From M55B112 sp040880545 (GTDB taxonomy: Bacteria > Bacteroidota > Bacteroidia > Bacteroidales > GCA-2748055), in contig JBBDIE010000175.1 in assembly GCA_040880545.1 (NCBI GenBank), positions 6,778-70,777 on the forward strand: DNA of 64,000 bases. Direction: 5' to 3'. The notes beneath the pieces are model-generated. The model was not told the DNA's origin and did no database searches. It was given only the letters and a program-made list of their open reading frames with translations. The position numbers and the translations under genes are program-made. Below are positions 53,943 to 63,609 of the stretch, piece after piece. Each line of letters begins with the position of its first letter. Position 1 is the first letter of the stretch.

Positions 53943-56900
53943 TTAAAATCCAATGTTTAACCCTACACCATAAAAGCTGGTTTGTGGATAAACAGATTCG
54001 TTACTGTACGTTCTTGGCATCTCAGGGTCAATCCATTTCCACTTGGATTTTGTAAAAGTGAGCACATTGCTTGCCATTAAAGTCACTTTCGCACTTTTAA
54101 TATTCATTGGATTTAGTAAAGATTCAGGCAGTTGATAGGACAATTCTATATTTTTTAACCTGAGATAATCTGCCCTGAAAGTAGAGAATGTTGAATTTTT
54201 ATTGGTCTCAGTACTTGCGCCGACTACTAATCTCGGATAAGTTGCGTTTTCTCTTGTATCAATTAATTCACCGGTATATGGGTCTTCATAATATGCCCAT
54301 CTTCCCAGATGCATCTCCTGTACTTTTGAATTATTATAGAATTCTTTTGACATTAGACTATCGAATGACCGGCTGAACCCACCGGCTCCCTGCCAGAACA
54401 TAGTTAAGCCTAATCCTTTGTAAATAAACGTATAATTTAATCCGTAGATATATTCCGGCCGGTCAGTCATACCGATTGCACCCACATCAAAATTGTCGAT
54501 TACTCCGTCGTCATTTCGGTCAACAAACTTGAGATCGCCCGGATAAACGGGAGTTGTTGGAACTGGTACAGAAGGAGTAGCATCAGCCGGAAGTACGTAT
54601 TTATTTGCACCTTCAACTAATTCATCCCACTGATACCCTAATTCTTCGAAAGTATAATATTCTCCATTCCAGGTATAACCGAATAATTGTCCAATTGATT
54701 TTCCTGTACGATTTTTATATTCCAGATCGTACTTAATTTCGTCGATATCAATGATTGTGTTAACAGCTCGTGAAAAATTACCATTTGCAATAACAGAAAA
54801 GTCTCCAAAGTTTTTCCTAAGGGAGGCGGTTATTTCAAATCCCTCATTATTTACTTTTCCAAAGTTTTCTGGAGGTAGTTGATTTTGCTGGAGTCCGGTA
54901 ACCTGTGTGAGTGTATTCCTGGTGGCCAGAATATTGGAACGTTTTTCAAAGAAGTAATCAAATCCCAAACTAATGAGGCCATTAAATATCTGCATATCGA
55001 CACCGTAATTTTGCTTTTTGGCAATCTCCCAGCTTACATTCTCATTAGCCAGGGAAGATTCCACCAAAGTTGGATATGTATTGTACGCATCACCAAAACT
55101 ATAGTCCCGGCCCGGTTCAAAAATGGACAGATATAAGTACTGATAGTTCCCGATTTTGTCGTTTCCTGCTGTACCATAGGAACCTCTGATTTTGAAGAAG
55201 TTAATTACGGAAATATTTGACTTAAAGAAATTTTCTTCTGAAACTATCCAACCTGCGGAGAAAGCAGGGAACAGAGCATATCTTTCCTGTCTTTCGAATT
55301 GGGTAGAACCATTATATCCTAAATTTGCTTCGGCCAGGTATCTGTGTTTAAAAGCGTAGGTTACCCTTCCGGCAAAACCAAGATGTGCTGTCCATGGATT
55401 GGCATTACGCGATTTTTTATCCTGGTTGTACAAAGCAAGCCCAGTTACTTTATGGGCACCAAATGTACGATCATATGTAAGCGCAGCTTCAACGTATGGA
55501 TTATTCCGGGTACCGTAGTTAAGTGTCCTGTACCGGGGTAGTTCTGCTTGTTGCATTTGGGTATAGGTATCTGTTGCAGGATTGTATTTATAGGTCCCCG
55601 GTTCTGCAAGGATTCTGAATTCATAATCCATCGCCGTATTAATACCAGATTTAACTCTGAATGCCAGCCCTTCTGTGATAAAATCCAATTTCTGTTTGAA
55701 ATTCAACATGGCATAAAGGCTCTGATCCTTTTCAGTCTGGCTGGAGCCCCTCCGTAGGTTTCCGTACGCACTGTTTTCATCCATGTCCGATGCACCAATA
55801 GATCCGTTTGGATTAATCAATGCTGTCAGGTTTGGTGGTTCCATGATTACAGTTCGCCACATTCCATAACCATCGGAAGCACCCTGGGGGATATTACGCG
55901 TATCCTGAATTCTTCCATTTAGATTTACACCAAGTTCAGTGGTTTTTGTTAACTGAAAATCGAAATTCATCCTTAAATTAAATCGATTATAGCCTGCATT
56001 GGTACTGTAATCTGTTTCGTCCCATTGCCTGTATGCACCTTCCTGTGATAAAAACTCACCACCAACAAAATACTTTACTTGCTCGGTTCCCCCACGTAGG
56101 CTAATATTATACCGTTGTTCTGGGGCGTAGGGTGCAACCACCTCTTCAAACCAATCAATATCAGGGTGGGTGTAGGGTGAATCCCCTGTTCTGTAATGTT
56201 CAAGATCCTCCTCTGTGTAAAAAGGATTGTTCCCCACATTTATTAAGGCCTCATTATATAAACGGGCATGATCGTAAGATCCCAGGAAATTCGGGAAATT
56301 GATTATTTTATGCAAACGATACTGTCCGTTAACGTCAATTTCAGGTTTTCCTGAGTATCCTCGTTTGGTGGTAATCAATATGACACCATTTGCCCCTCGC
56401 ACACCATAAACAGCCGTTGCTGAAGCATCCTTCAGGACAGAAAATGATTCAATATCATTCGGATTAATTCTACTAAGACTACCTTCCATTCCATCAATCA
56501 GGATCAGCGGAGAGCTGTCATTTATGGTACTTACCCCCCGAATGGACATAATCGGATCATCAGCACCTGGCCTTCCTTCTCCCATTTTAATAATCAGACC
56601 TGAGACTCTACCTGCAAGTGAATTCGAAAGGTTTGAGGTGGCAATATCGGTAAGATCTTCACTATCAACACTCGATATGGCACCCACTACGCTAATCTTC
56701 TGTTGTGTTCCATAACCGACAACTACTACCTCTTCCAGATCTTCGGCCGTACTTTCCATTGTAATTTCCAGATTAGTCTGGTTACCAATAATTTGATGTT
56801 GCGTAGCATAACCTATAAAAGAAATGACCAGAACACTTTCCGGACCATCAATATTAATTGAAAAATTCCCGTTACTATCGGTTATTGTGCCTCTTGTTGT

Positions 56901-57041
56901 TCCTTCAAGAACTACTGTGGCTCCTGGAACTATTTCACCGTTTTCATCCTGTACAAATCCAGTGATCTGTCTTTGTTGTGCATTTAAAGTCAGTATTGTT
57001 GCACAAATCAGTAATGTAAATAATATTGTTTTTTTCATCAT
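53943..57041 (-). CDS. SusC-like TonB-dependent transporter (pair 2)
   Basis: The 1032-residue outer-membrane transporter has signal peptide about 1-21, a carboxypeptidase-regulatory-like domain (GFVQDENGEIVPGATVVLEG, about 25-100) and the TonB-box-like EEVVVVGYGTQ near 105. The plug follows (SIRGVSTINDSSPLILIDG near 165, then FSVLKDASATAVYGVRGANG) and a barrel to the C-terminus ending in an aromatic residue. With the adjacent SusD it should import glycan fragments using TonB energy. Length and motifs are typical for the family. It starts 48 bp after the stop of susD of pair 1, so the four genes form one operon. Confidence 0.95.
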   Translation of the reverse strand: MMKKTILFTLLICATILTLNAQQRQITGFVQDENGEIVPGATVVLEGTTRGTITDSNGNFSINIDGPESVLVISFIGYATQHQIIGNQTNLEITMESTAEDLEEVVVVGYGTQQKISVVGAISSVDSEDLTDIATSNLSNSLAGRVSGLIIKMGEGRPGADDPIMSIRGVSTINDSSPLILIDGMEGSLSRINPNDIESFSVLKDASATAVYGVRGANGVILITTKRGYSGKPEIDVNGQYRLHKIINFPNFLGSYDHARLYNEALINVGNNPFYTEEDLEHYRTGDSPYTHPDIDWFEEVVAPYAPEQRYNISLRGGTEQVKYFVGGEFLSQEGAYRQWDETDYSTNAGYNRFNLRMNFDFQLTKTTELGVNLNGRIQDTRNIPQGASDGYGMWRTVIMEPPNLTALINPNGSIGASDMDENSAYGNLRRGSSQTEKDQSLYAMLNFKQKLDFITEGLAFRVKSGINTAMDYEFRILAEPGTYKYNPATDTYTQMQQAELPRYRTLNYGTRNNPYVEAALTYDRTFGAHKVTGLALYNQDKKSRNANPWTAHLGFAGRVTYAFKHRYLAEANLGYNGSTQFERQERYALFPAFSAGWIVSEENFFKSNISVINFFKIRGSYGTAGNDKIGNYQYLYLSIFEPGRDYSFGDAYNTYPTLVESSLANENVSWEIAKKQNYGVDMQIFNGLISLGFDYFFEKRSNILATRNTLTQVTGLQQNQLPPENFGKVNNEGFEITASLRKNFGDFSVIANGNFSRAVNTIIDIDEIKYDLEYKNRTGKSIGQLFGYTWNGEYYTFEELGYQWDELVEGANKYVLPADATPSVPVPTTPVYPGDLKFVDRNDDGVIDNFDVGAIGMTDRPEYIYGLNYTFIYKGLGLTMFWQGAGGFSRSFDSLMSKEFYNNSKVQEMHLGRWAYYEDPYTGELIDTRENATYPRLVVGASTETNKNSTFSTFRADYLRLKNIELSYQLPESLLNPMNIKSAKVTLMASNVLTFTKSKWKWIDPEMPRTYSNESVYPQTSFYGVGLNIGF

Positions 57042-57089
57042 TGGAAATTTTTTACAAAAACCATACTTATTCCTGAATCAATTAAAGTT

Positions 57090-58754
57090 TTACCACCCAG
57101 CGTTTTGCTGTAAACTACTGTTTCTGTTTATTTCACTCTGGGGTAGCGGGTAGAGGTTCATTTCCGGCCTGAATACCCTGCTTTGGGCAACTTTAGGTTC
57201 ATATGTAAATGTTGAATCATTGATAGCTGTAATTTTCAATCCATTTACAGGTTGTCCTAGTACAGTACCTGCTAATTTCCATCGACGTAAATCCAGATGC
57301 CGGTGTTCTTCAAAAGCAAGTTCTATACGCCGCTCTTCCTGGATTATTGCTCGCATCTCTTCTTGAGTCAATCCGGTAGGGAGTGGTGGTAATTGTACCC
57401 TGTTACGGACCTCATTTACTGCACTTAATGCACTCATTCCAAATGACTCCTCTGTTTCCGGGCCATAAGCCTCATTCATTGCTTCAGCAAAGTTCAGCAA
57501 TATTTCAGCATATCTGATATGAGGGAAACAGTGATAAGTAGCACCCGAAGACCCGCCAAACCATTGTGCATCCTCAGACATAAATTTTTTCAGGTAAAAA
57601 CCGGTTTTGGTGGAATTTACATTTCCTAAATCCTTACCTCCCTGAAAGGTTTCTATGGTACTACCCATCCAGGAGGCTCCATTATAAAGGACTGATGCAT
57701 AAAAACGTGGTTCACGGTCCTGGAATGGATTTTCAGCATGTACCGGGTTGTCCCAATCAAACAAGGAGCCATCACTCATCTTATATGCATCGACGAGATC
57801 AAGACTGGGACATGAACCACCCATGCCATCTGTAAAACCAGTTGGCCCGTTAAGTCTTTCCACATCATTATTGCGTGAGGTCATTTTACTGAAAATAATC
57901 TCATCGTTACCCGACAGCGTAGTGAAGAATCCTTCATAATCGTTGAATAGCTGATAGGTATTCAAATTAATTACATCATAAGCAGCCTGTGCCGCGTCCT
58001 GCCACTTTCCGGCGTCATAGGCCCCATGTTCTACTGTACTTTCAGAATTCAATGGATCATTAAATAGCGGACTGGCCGCATAGAGTAAAGTACGTGACTT
58101 TAAGGCCAGTGCTGCTCCTTTGGTGGCCCTGCCAAAATTAGTGGCATTGCTTTGCCAGATATCTGGTAAAATGGCTGCAGCATTATCGCATTCGTCAACA
58201 ATAAATTGAATACAATCTTCATAACTGTCCCTTTCCATCCCGGCACCTTCACCAATTTCGAGAACTTCAGTAATTATGGGAACTCCTCCATATCTTTTGA
58301 CCAGTTCAAAGTAGAAAAACGCACGTAAAAAGTAAGTTTGTCCCAACAGAAGCTCAATAGTCCGGTCGCTTACAAAAAGGCCTTCGGGTACCTGCGGGTG
58401 TAAATCATTCAGGAAAATATTTGTTTTCCTAATTGCAGCATAGGAACTGCTCCATGCATCATCCCGTGGTGAAGATGCTGACCAGGCACCGGTTGCCATA
58501 AATTCGGCTTCAGTATAATTTCCGCTTGCCACCGCTTCGTCTGTGGTTGATGCAATCATAGAATTTCCATCTAGTCGGTTATAACCATCTGGTAAAGCAG
58601 CATACATATCATTTACAAGACCAATGACATATATTGAATCGGACATTACATCATCTATATCATAATAATCCACCGGCATATCATGTATTGAGGTTTCACA
58701 TGAATTACCAAATATGAAGGTGGCAATGATTAAACTATAAATTATCTTTTTCAT
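57090..58754 (-). CDS. SusD-like glycan-binding lipoprotein (pair 1)
   Basis: The 554-residue protein has lipobox FGNSC (Cys19), VIGLVNDMYAALPDGYN near 46, AYDAGKWQDAAQAAYDVINL near 240, IRYAEILLNFAEAMNEAYG and AIIQEERRIELAFEEHRHLDLRRW (continuous in the protein), all normal for SusD. It pairs with the SusC gene 18 bp upstream and belongs to the first transport unit of the locus. It is shorter than the pair 2 SusD, and the two are clearly non-identical, so the two systems may bind different fragments of the same glycan. Confidence 0.94.
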   Translation of the reverse strand: MKKIIYSLIIATFIFGNSCETSIHDMPVDYYDIDDVMSDSIYVIGLVNDMYAALPDGYNRLDGNSMIASTTDEAVASGNYTEAEFMATGAWSASSPRDDAWSSSYAAIRKTNIFLNDLHPQVPEGLFVSDRTIELLLGQTYFLRAFFYFELVKRYGGVPIITEVLEIGEGAGMERDSYEDCIQFIVDECDNAAAILPDIWQSNATNFGRATKGAALALKSRTLLYAASPLFNDPLNSESTVEHGAYDAGKWQDAAQAAYDVINLNTYQLFNDYEGFFTTLSGNDEIIFSKMTSRNNDVERLNGPTGFTDGMGGSCPSLDLVDAYKMSDGSLFDWDNPVHAENPFQDREPRFYASVLYNGASWMGSTIETFQGGKDLGNVNSTKTGFYLKKFMSEDAQWFGGSSGATYHCFPHIRYAEILLNFAEAMNEAYGPETEESFGMSALSAVNEVRNRVQLPPLPTGLTQEEMRAIIQEERRIELAFEEHRHLDLRRWKLAGTVLGQPVNGLKITAINDSTFTYEPKVAQSRVFRPEMNLYPLPQSEINRNSSLQQNAGW

Positions 58755-58772
58755 TTTTTTTCAGTTTGGTAG

Positions 58773-61700
58773 TTAGAAACTCAAATTAATTCCGCCGGTG
58801 TATAACCGTGGAATAGGATAGCTGGTTCCATTGGTATTCCCAGCAGGGTCGAACATTGTAACTTTTGACACAGAAAACAGGTTACTACCGTTTACAAAAA
58901 GCCGCAAACTCTGCAATCCCAGCCTGTTTATAATTGATTGTGGCAGGGTAAAGCCAAGTTGGATCGACCTTAGTCGTAAGAAACTACCATCTTCCAACCA
59001 GAAATCACTGGTAACTTTGTTATTTTGAAAATTGGAATTTGATAAACTGGGATAAGTTGCATTTTGCTCATTTCCTGGTTGCCAGCGATCAAGGTGCCAT
59101 TCATTCACTGAACCTTTTCCGTTATTTATGGCATACGCCAGATCGCCAGAGTAGCGAACCGTTCGGTTGGCTACGCCTGAAAATTGAAAATTAAAATCAA
59201 AGGATTTGAATTCAAAACCTCCTGAAAAGCCATACCAGAGTTCAGGAAAATCTCCATGCCCTAAATAGGAAATATCTCTTTCATCAATAATATTATCGTT
59301 GTTCAGATCCTTATATTTTAGGGAGCCGGGAATAACAGAACCGATGGAAGATTGATCAGACAGTGCACTGAAATCATCGTTCTCTGTAAAAAAACGATCA
59401 AAACTGTAGCCGTATCTTGATCCAATTGGATTGCCGGTCCTATAGAGCCATTCATATTCACGTGCCTCTTCGTTTTGAGCTATAATTTCATTACGTGCAT
59501 ACGTACCGTTGGCTGAGAGATAAAAACTCATATCAGAACCAATCTGCTGATTCCAGGAGAACATACCTTCTACTCCACTATTAACAACGATCCCGTCAGG
59601 ATATAAATATTCCATTCCAAGGATTCCGGGTGTACCTCCCACAAGAATATCATCCGTTCTTTCAAAGAAATAATCTGCAGAAAAAATTAATCTGGCATCA
59701 AAAAATGATGCATCCAAACCAATATCATATTTCTTGGTTTTGGACCAGGTTATCATGTCATTGGCACCTGCAACTTCACCAAAGCGGGGAACGGAAGTAC
59801 CCAGATCTGGCCCTAACTGGTAGCTTCCACTCTGTTCGAATCTTCCTATATATGCAAAATAGGCAGAACTGGTAAAGGAATCAAAATCATTTCCATTAAT
59901 GCCGGCGGAACTTCTTAATTTTAAATAACTAATGAAGTCCGTATTATCCATGAAGGCCTCATTTGAAATAACCCAGCCCAATGATAGTGCAGGAAAAAGT
60001 CCATATCGATTATCCGGTGGAAATTGCTCTGATCCCTGGAATGAAAATGCGAATGTTGCAAAATAGGTTGACCCCAGGCCATAATCCAATCGACCTTTAA
60101 ATCCTTGGTACCAGTGCGGAATACGTGCCACGCTTCTCTCAACCATTCTCCTTTCTGCTAAGAGTTTACCGTCAAGTGTAGATTCACCAAAAGTTGTAGT
60201 GTAACTTAATCCAACTTCAGATTCAAAATAGCGGTTGACATTCTCGGTTGTGCTGCGATTAAGCATCTCAGTATCATCGCCAATTTTATTTAGTGTAGCT
60301 AAACCTTCCTGATATTCATAAACGGCAAATGATTTTGAACGGTCAATTATATTGTCTCCAAAGGTGTTATATCCAAAGGAACCTATAACTGATAAGCCTT
60401 CTACAAAATCCAGATCATAAGTAAAATCAATAAATCCAGATAAATAATACCTTTCCCAGAAAGAATATCCAGCTCTGTTTAACTGACCATAGAAATTATT
60501 CCGGTAATCCGCAGTCCCACCCAGCGAATCTTCAACTGCGAAAGTGGGGTAGGCATTTGGCGGAGTAGCCAACATCTGATTAAGATAGGTCGATACTCCG
60601 TTGCTGCTATAACTGCCAGGCTGTGTACGTTTATCCTTTTTTGCTTTTATATCAACATTTACATTTAGTTTATTGGTTACCTGTATTCCGATATTACCAT
60701 GAAGATTGATGGCATTTAATTCCGTATTTGTATTGTATGCATTTTCAGCTTCGATTGTATTCATTAATCCATCATTGTAGAGATGTCCCAGTGAAAATAT
60801 ATAGTTTGCATTTTTTCCACCTCCGGAAATATTCAGGTTATTCCTGGTCTGCATAAATGAATCATCGAAATAATCGCTGATGTAGTTATTGTTTGGATGA
60901 CTGAGGGGACTACTTCCATTTCTGAAAGTTTCAATATCTCCGGAAGAATATAAGGGTGGCTGTCCATCATTTATTAATGCTTCATTGTATAATTCGGCAT
61001 AGGTACCGGCACCCAATGTTTGCGGAAATTTAGCTGAATTAGAAATCGAAGTTTGTGAATTCAGGTTCACTTTTAAATCTCCTTCTCGTCCTCTTTTAGT
61101 ATTGACCAGAATTACACCATTGCCTCCTCTTAATCCATACATGGCTGTTGATGCAGCATCTTTCAGAACAGTTATGCTTTCAATATCATAGGGATTCAAG
61201 AGGGTAATATCTGCTTCATGCCCGTCCACCAAAATTGTGGCGCCGCTTCTAAGCTCTCCAAATGTATTTCTGCCCCGGATACTTATGGTAACATCTTCCT
61301 TACCTGGTTGTCCATCCGATTGCATGACTAGTAAACCAGGCAGACGACCCTCAAGAGTGGTCAGTCGATTTGTTCCGGGTAAATCCTCAATTTCGCTGCC
61401 TGATATATAAGATACTGCCTCGCTGATTTCATTAGCTTCTTTGACCATATTTAGTAAGATCACTTCGTCAGTTGCCGCTGAAATTAACACAACACTATCC
61501 TGTTTTAATGTTTCAGGGTTGATGGAAATTGAATTATAGCCAGATTTACTAATGGTAAGCAAATCACCGCATAATTCAGAATTGATTTCAAATTTTCCGT
61601 TGGCATCGGTTACAGCATGCTTATCACAATATGTAATCTGCGCATTTTCAATGAGTTGGTGGTTTTCGTCGATAACAACGCCACCTATTTGATTACCAAT

Positions 61701-61778
61701 TGCATTAGCTTTACAAGTAACTGTCAAAATGACAAGCCAGATAAAATTAAGTGCGAATTTAGTCTTAAGTTTTTTCAT
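58773..61778 (-). CDS. SusC-like TonB-dependent transporter (pair 1)
   Basis: The 1001-residue protein has signal peptide about 1-25, a regulatory-like domain (GVVIDENHQLIENAQITYC, then DANGKFEINSELCGDLL) and a plug with SIRGRNTFGELRSGATILVDG near 165 followed by SITVLKDAASTAMYGLRGGNG. A barrel follows and ends near TGGINLSF. The usual VVVGYGTQ segment before the plug is absent; EVILLNMVKEANEISEAVSY takes its place. TonB coupling may use a different sequence. It is the first gene of the locus, immediately downstream of the divergent LacI gene, with an inverted repeat 75-103 bp upstream of the ATG. Confidence 0.93.
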   Translation of the reverse strand: MKKLKTKFALNFIWLVILTVTCKANAIGNQIGGVVIDENHQLIENAQITYCDKHAVTDANGKFEINSELCGDLLTISKSGYNSISINPETLKQDSVVLISAATDEVILLNMVKEANEISEAVSYISGSEIEDLPGTNRLTTLEGRLPGLLVMQSDGQPGKEDVTISIRGRNTFGELRSGATILVDGHEADITLLNPYDIESITVLKDAASTAMYGLRGGNGVILVNTKRGREGDLKVNLNSQTSISNSAKFPQTLGAGTYAELYNEALINDGQPPLYSSGDIETFRNGSSPLSHPNNNYISDYFDDSFMQTRNNLNISGGGKNANYIFSLGHLYNDGLMNTIEAENAYNTNTELNAINLHGNIGIQVTNKLNVNVDIKAKKDKRTQPGSYSSNGVSTYLNQMLATPPNAYPTFAVEDSLGGTADYRNNFYGQLNRAGYSFWERYYLSGFIDFTYDLDFVEGLSVIGSFGYNTFGDNIIDRSKSFAVYEYQEGLATLNKIGDDTEMLNRSTTENVNRYFESEVGLSYTTTFGESTLDGKLLAERRMVERSVARIPHWYQGFKGRLDYGLGSTYFATFAFSFQGSEQFPPDNRYGLFPALSLGWVISNEAFMDNTDFISYLKLRSSAGINGNDFDSFTSSAYFAYIGRFEQSGSYQLGPDLGTSVPRFGEVAGANDMITWSKTKKYDIGLDASFFDARLIFSADYFFERTDDILVGGTPGILGMEYLYPDGIVVNSGVEGMFSWNQQIGSDMSFYLSANGTYARNEIIAQNEEAREYEWLYRTGNPIGSRYGYSFDRFFTENDDFSALSDQSSIGSVIPGSLKYKDLNNDNIIDERDISYLGHGDFPELWYGFSGGFEFKSFDFNFQFSGVANRTVRYSGDLAYAINNGKGSVNEWHLDRWQPGNEQNATYPSLSNSNFQNNKVTSDFWLEDGSFLRLRSIQLGFTLPQSIINRLGLQSLRLFVNGSNLFSVSKVTMFDPAGNTNGTSYPIPRLYTGGINLSF

Positions 61779-61852
61779 AGATTTAAGGTTTACTAGATGA
61801 CTTCCCTAATTGTAGTAGTTCAAATTATTGATGGTCAATAACTATTTCAGCG

Positions 61853-61881
61853 AAAACATTCAATATATAATTGAATGTTTT
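61853..61881 (-). promoter_or_regulatory. Inverted repeat upstream of susC, candidate operator
   Basis: Perfect 12-base arms aaaacattcaat and attgaatgtttt with a 5-base spacer (atata) are centred about 90 bp before the susC ATG. LacI-family proteins bind such palindromes, and the LacI gene is divergent next door. The arms are AT-rich and lack the usual CG centre, so it may be a site for another regulator or an mRNA hairpin. Confidence 0.45.
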
Positions 61882-62315
61882 GGACCGAATAGCAAAATTT
61901 ATTTTTTTTAAAATGATTTCATATTTATTACCATTTATTTCCTCCCCCTGGTGAATATGATTGATGCAATTTATCGCTAAATCTCATTAATTCTTATAGA
62001 AATACAGTGAACCTGCTATCTAATGTATTTGACCTGATTTGGTAAACGGAATCGAAAAAAGTTGGGAATTAACTTATGATCAGAAAAATTTATATACTCT
62101 TCTTGATAATTTCTATTTTGGGCTACCCCAATCAGAATTTATATAACAGATAGGTATAATTCATGTAAATTTTCAAGTTTTAGGATTTAAAAATTTCAAA
62201 GAACGATAAATTTTGTTGGTGAGAGCAGACGATTGTTTACATCTGTTAAATTAATTCTCATCCAAATATCGAGAAACTTTATTTAAATACAAATCGCTGA
62301 TTTATTGTAATATAC

Positions 62316-62370
62316 CGCAAAGCTTTCCGCAAAGCTTTGCGTTAATAAAAACATGTTGAAAAACATAAAA
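62316..62370 (+). repeat. Double-palindrome intergenic element, copy C
   Basis: A half-copy cgcaaagctttc is followed by a 14-bp perfect palindrome cgcaaagctttgcg (62328-62341). After the same 10-base distance as in copies A and B there is atgtt-gaaa-aacat (62353-62366), followed by AAAA. It lies about 215 bp before the LacI ATG and 540 bp before the susC ATG. Confidence 0.85.
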
Positions 62371-62583
62371 AAGAGGATAACTATAATTATAAGTTGATTT
62401 TTTCACTTTTTTTATTAAAATCTTCAAGCGATTCAAAATTTATATTTTATTTGGAAGATCTATTTATTTGTCCGTCAGATTTTCATAAGATGACTCCACT
62501 TGCCAATACGGGAATTCTTTGTTATACCTGCAAGGTCATATCTAAAAATTACTAAATTTGTTGAGAACTTATGGATTAGCTAT

Positions 62584-63609
62584 ATGGGGAAGAGACATGT
62601 TTCATTAAAGGATATGGCAAGTGAATTGGGAGTATCAATTTCTACGGTTTCCAGAGCACTAAAAAATCATCCGGACATTAGTCCTGAACTTTCAGCGAGG
62701 ATTCAAAAACTTGCTATTGAAAGAAATTACTCTCCAAACCCCTTGGCAATGGGTCTGCTCAGGCAGCAAACCAAAATGATAGGTATTATAGTTCCCGATA
62801 TTGTCACTCATTTTTTTGCATCAATTATTGCAGGGATAGAATCGGTAGCTGCTGAAAAGGGATATTACATTGTCATTGCTTCTTCTAACGAATCATATCA
62901 AAAGGAGGTTGAATCAGTTAAAAACCTGCTAAAAACCCGGGTTGAAGGTTTAATAGTATGCCTGAGCCAAGAGACAAAAGAATTCGGTCATTTTGAAAGC
63001 TTAATAAACAATGAAATGCCGTTGGTATTTTTTGACAGAATATGTGAATCATTAGAGACCCCCTCTGTTACAGTTGATGGAGTAGAAGCGGTTAGGAACA
63101 TAATACGCCATTTTAAAGAAAATGGATGCAAACGCATAGCCTATATTTCAGGACCAAGTTACCTGAATATATCAAAAAACAGGAAAGAAGGATACCTTAA
63201 GGGTTTGAAGGAAAGTGGACTTAAATTCTACCCTGAGATGCTTGTACAATGTGATTTAAGTGCGAAAGATGCTACTTTAGCTACCCGTAAACTATTAAAT
63301 TCACAGGCTAAGCCAGATGCCATTTTTGGGATAAATGATACTGTAGCATTCGCCGCCATGAAGGAAATAAAAAAACATGGATTGAAAATTCCCGATGATA
63401 TTGCCTTGATAGGTTTCACTGACGAGTTTCATTCCACGGTTGTGGATCCTGCATTAACCTCGGTCACACACCCGACCATTCAGATGGGTGAGGAATCGGC
63501 CCGACTTTTCTTTAAATGGATTGAAATAGGTACTTCCTTTACCGAACGGGTTGTATTACCAACCGAGTTGGTTATTAGAGAGTCATCTGTAAAGTCAACA
63601 CCTTCATAA
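62584..63609 (+). CDS. LacI family transcriptional regulator
   Basis: The 341-residue protein has an N-terminal helix-turn-helix (VSLKDMASELGVSISTVSRAL, split here by the helix turn, near residues 6-26), the hinge SPELSARIQKLAIERNYSPN, and a periplasmic-binding-like effector domain: IGIIVPDIVTHFFASIIAGI near 72, ENGCKRIAYISGPS near 180 and DDIALIGFTDE near 275. ATG 62584 is preferred because it precedes the HTH by five residues and gives normal family length; the upstream TTG-initiated extension has no conserved sequence. It is divergent from susC and is the only regulator in the window, so it probably senses a glycan-derived sugar and controls the locus. Most PUL regulators are hybrid two-component, SusR-like or ECF/anti-sigma proteins, so a LacI type is less common. 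Confidence 0.93.
   Translation: MGKRHVSLKDMASELGVSISTVSRALKNHPDISPELSARIQKLAIERNYSPNPLAMGLLRQQTKMIGIIVPDIVTHFFASIIAGIESVAAEKGYYIVIASSNESYQKEVESVKNLLKTRVEGLIVCLSQETKEFGHFESLINNEMPLVFFDRICESLETPSVTVDGVEAVRNIIRHFKENGCKRIAYISGPSYLNISKNRKEGYLKGLKESGLKFYPEMLVQCDLSAKDATLATRKLLNSQAKPDAIFGINDTVAFAAMKEIKKHGLKIPDDIALIGFTDEFHSTVVDPALTSVTHPTIQMGEESARLFFKWIEIGTSFTERVVLPTELVIRESSVKSTPS

Larger units (their letters stand above)
61779..62583. other. 805-bp divergent regulatory region between susC and the LacI gene
   Basis: No gene is seen in this AT-rich region. It holds a 12-bp-arm inverted repeat (61853-61881) near the susC start and copy C of the double-palindrome element (62316-62370) nearer the LacI gene. 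Transcription probably starts in both directions within it, but no strict TAnnTTTG with a good -33 was found on either strand. Confidence 0.6.

Noticed and set aside
62500..62583. Upstream in-frame extension of the LacI gene from a TTG
   Set aside because: The helix-turn-helix begins directly after the ATG at 62584 and the resulting length is standard.
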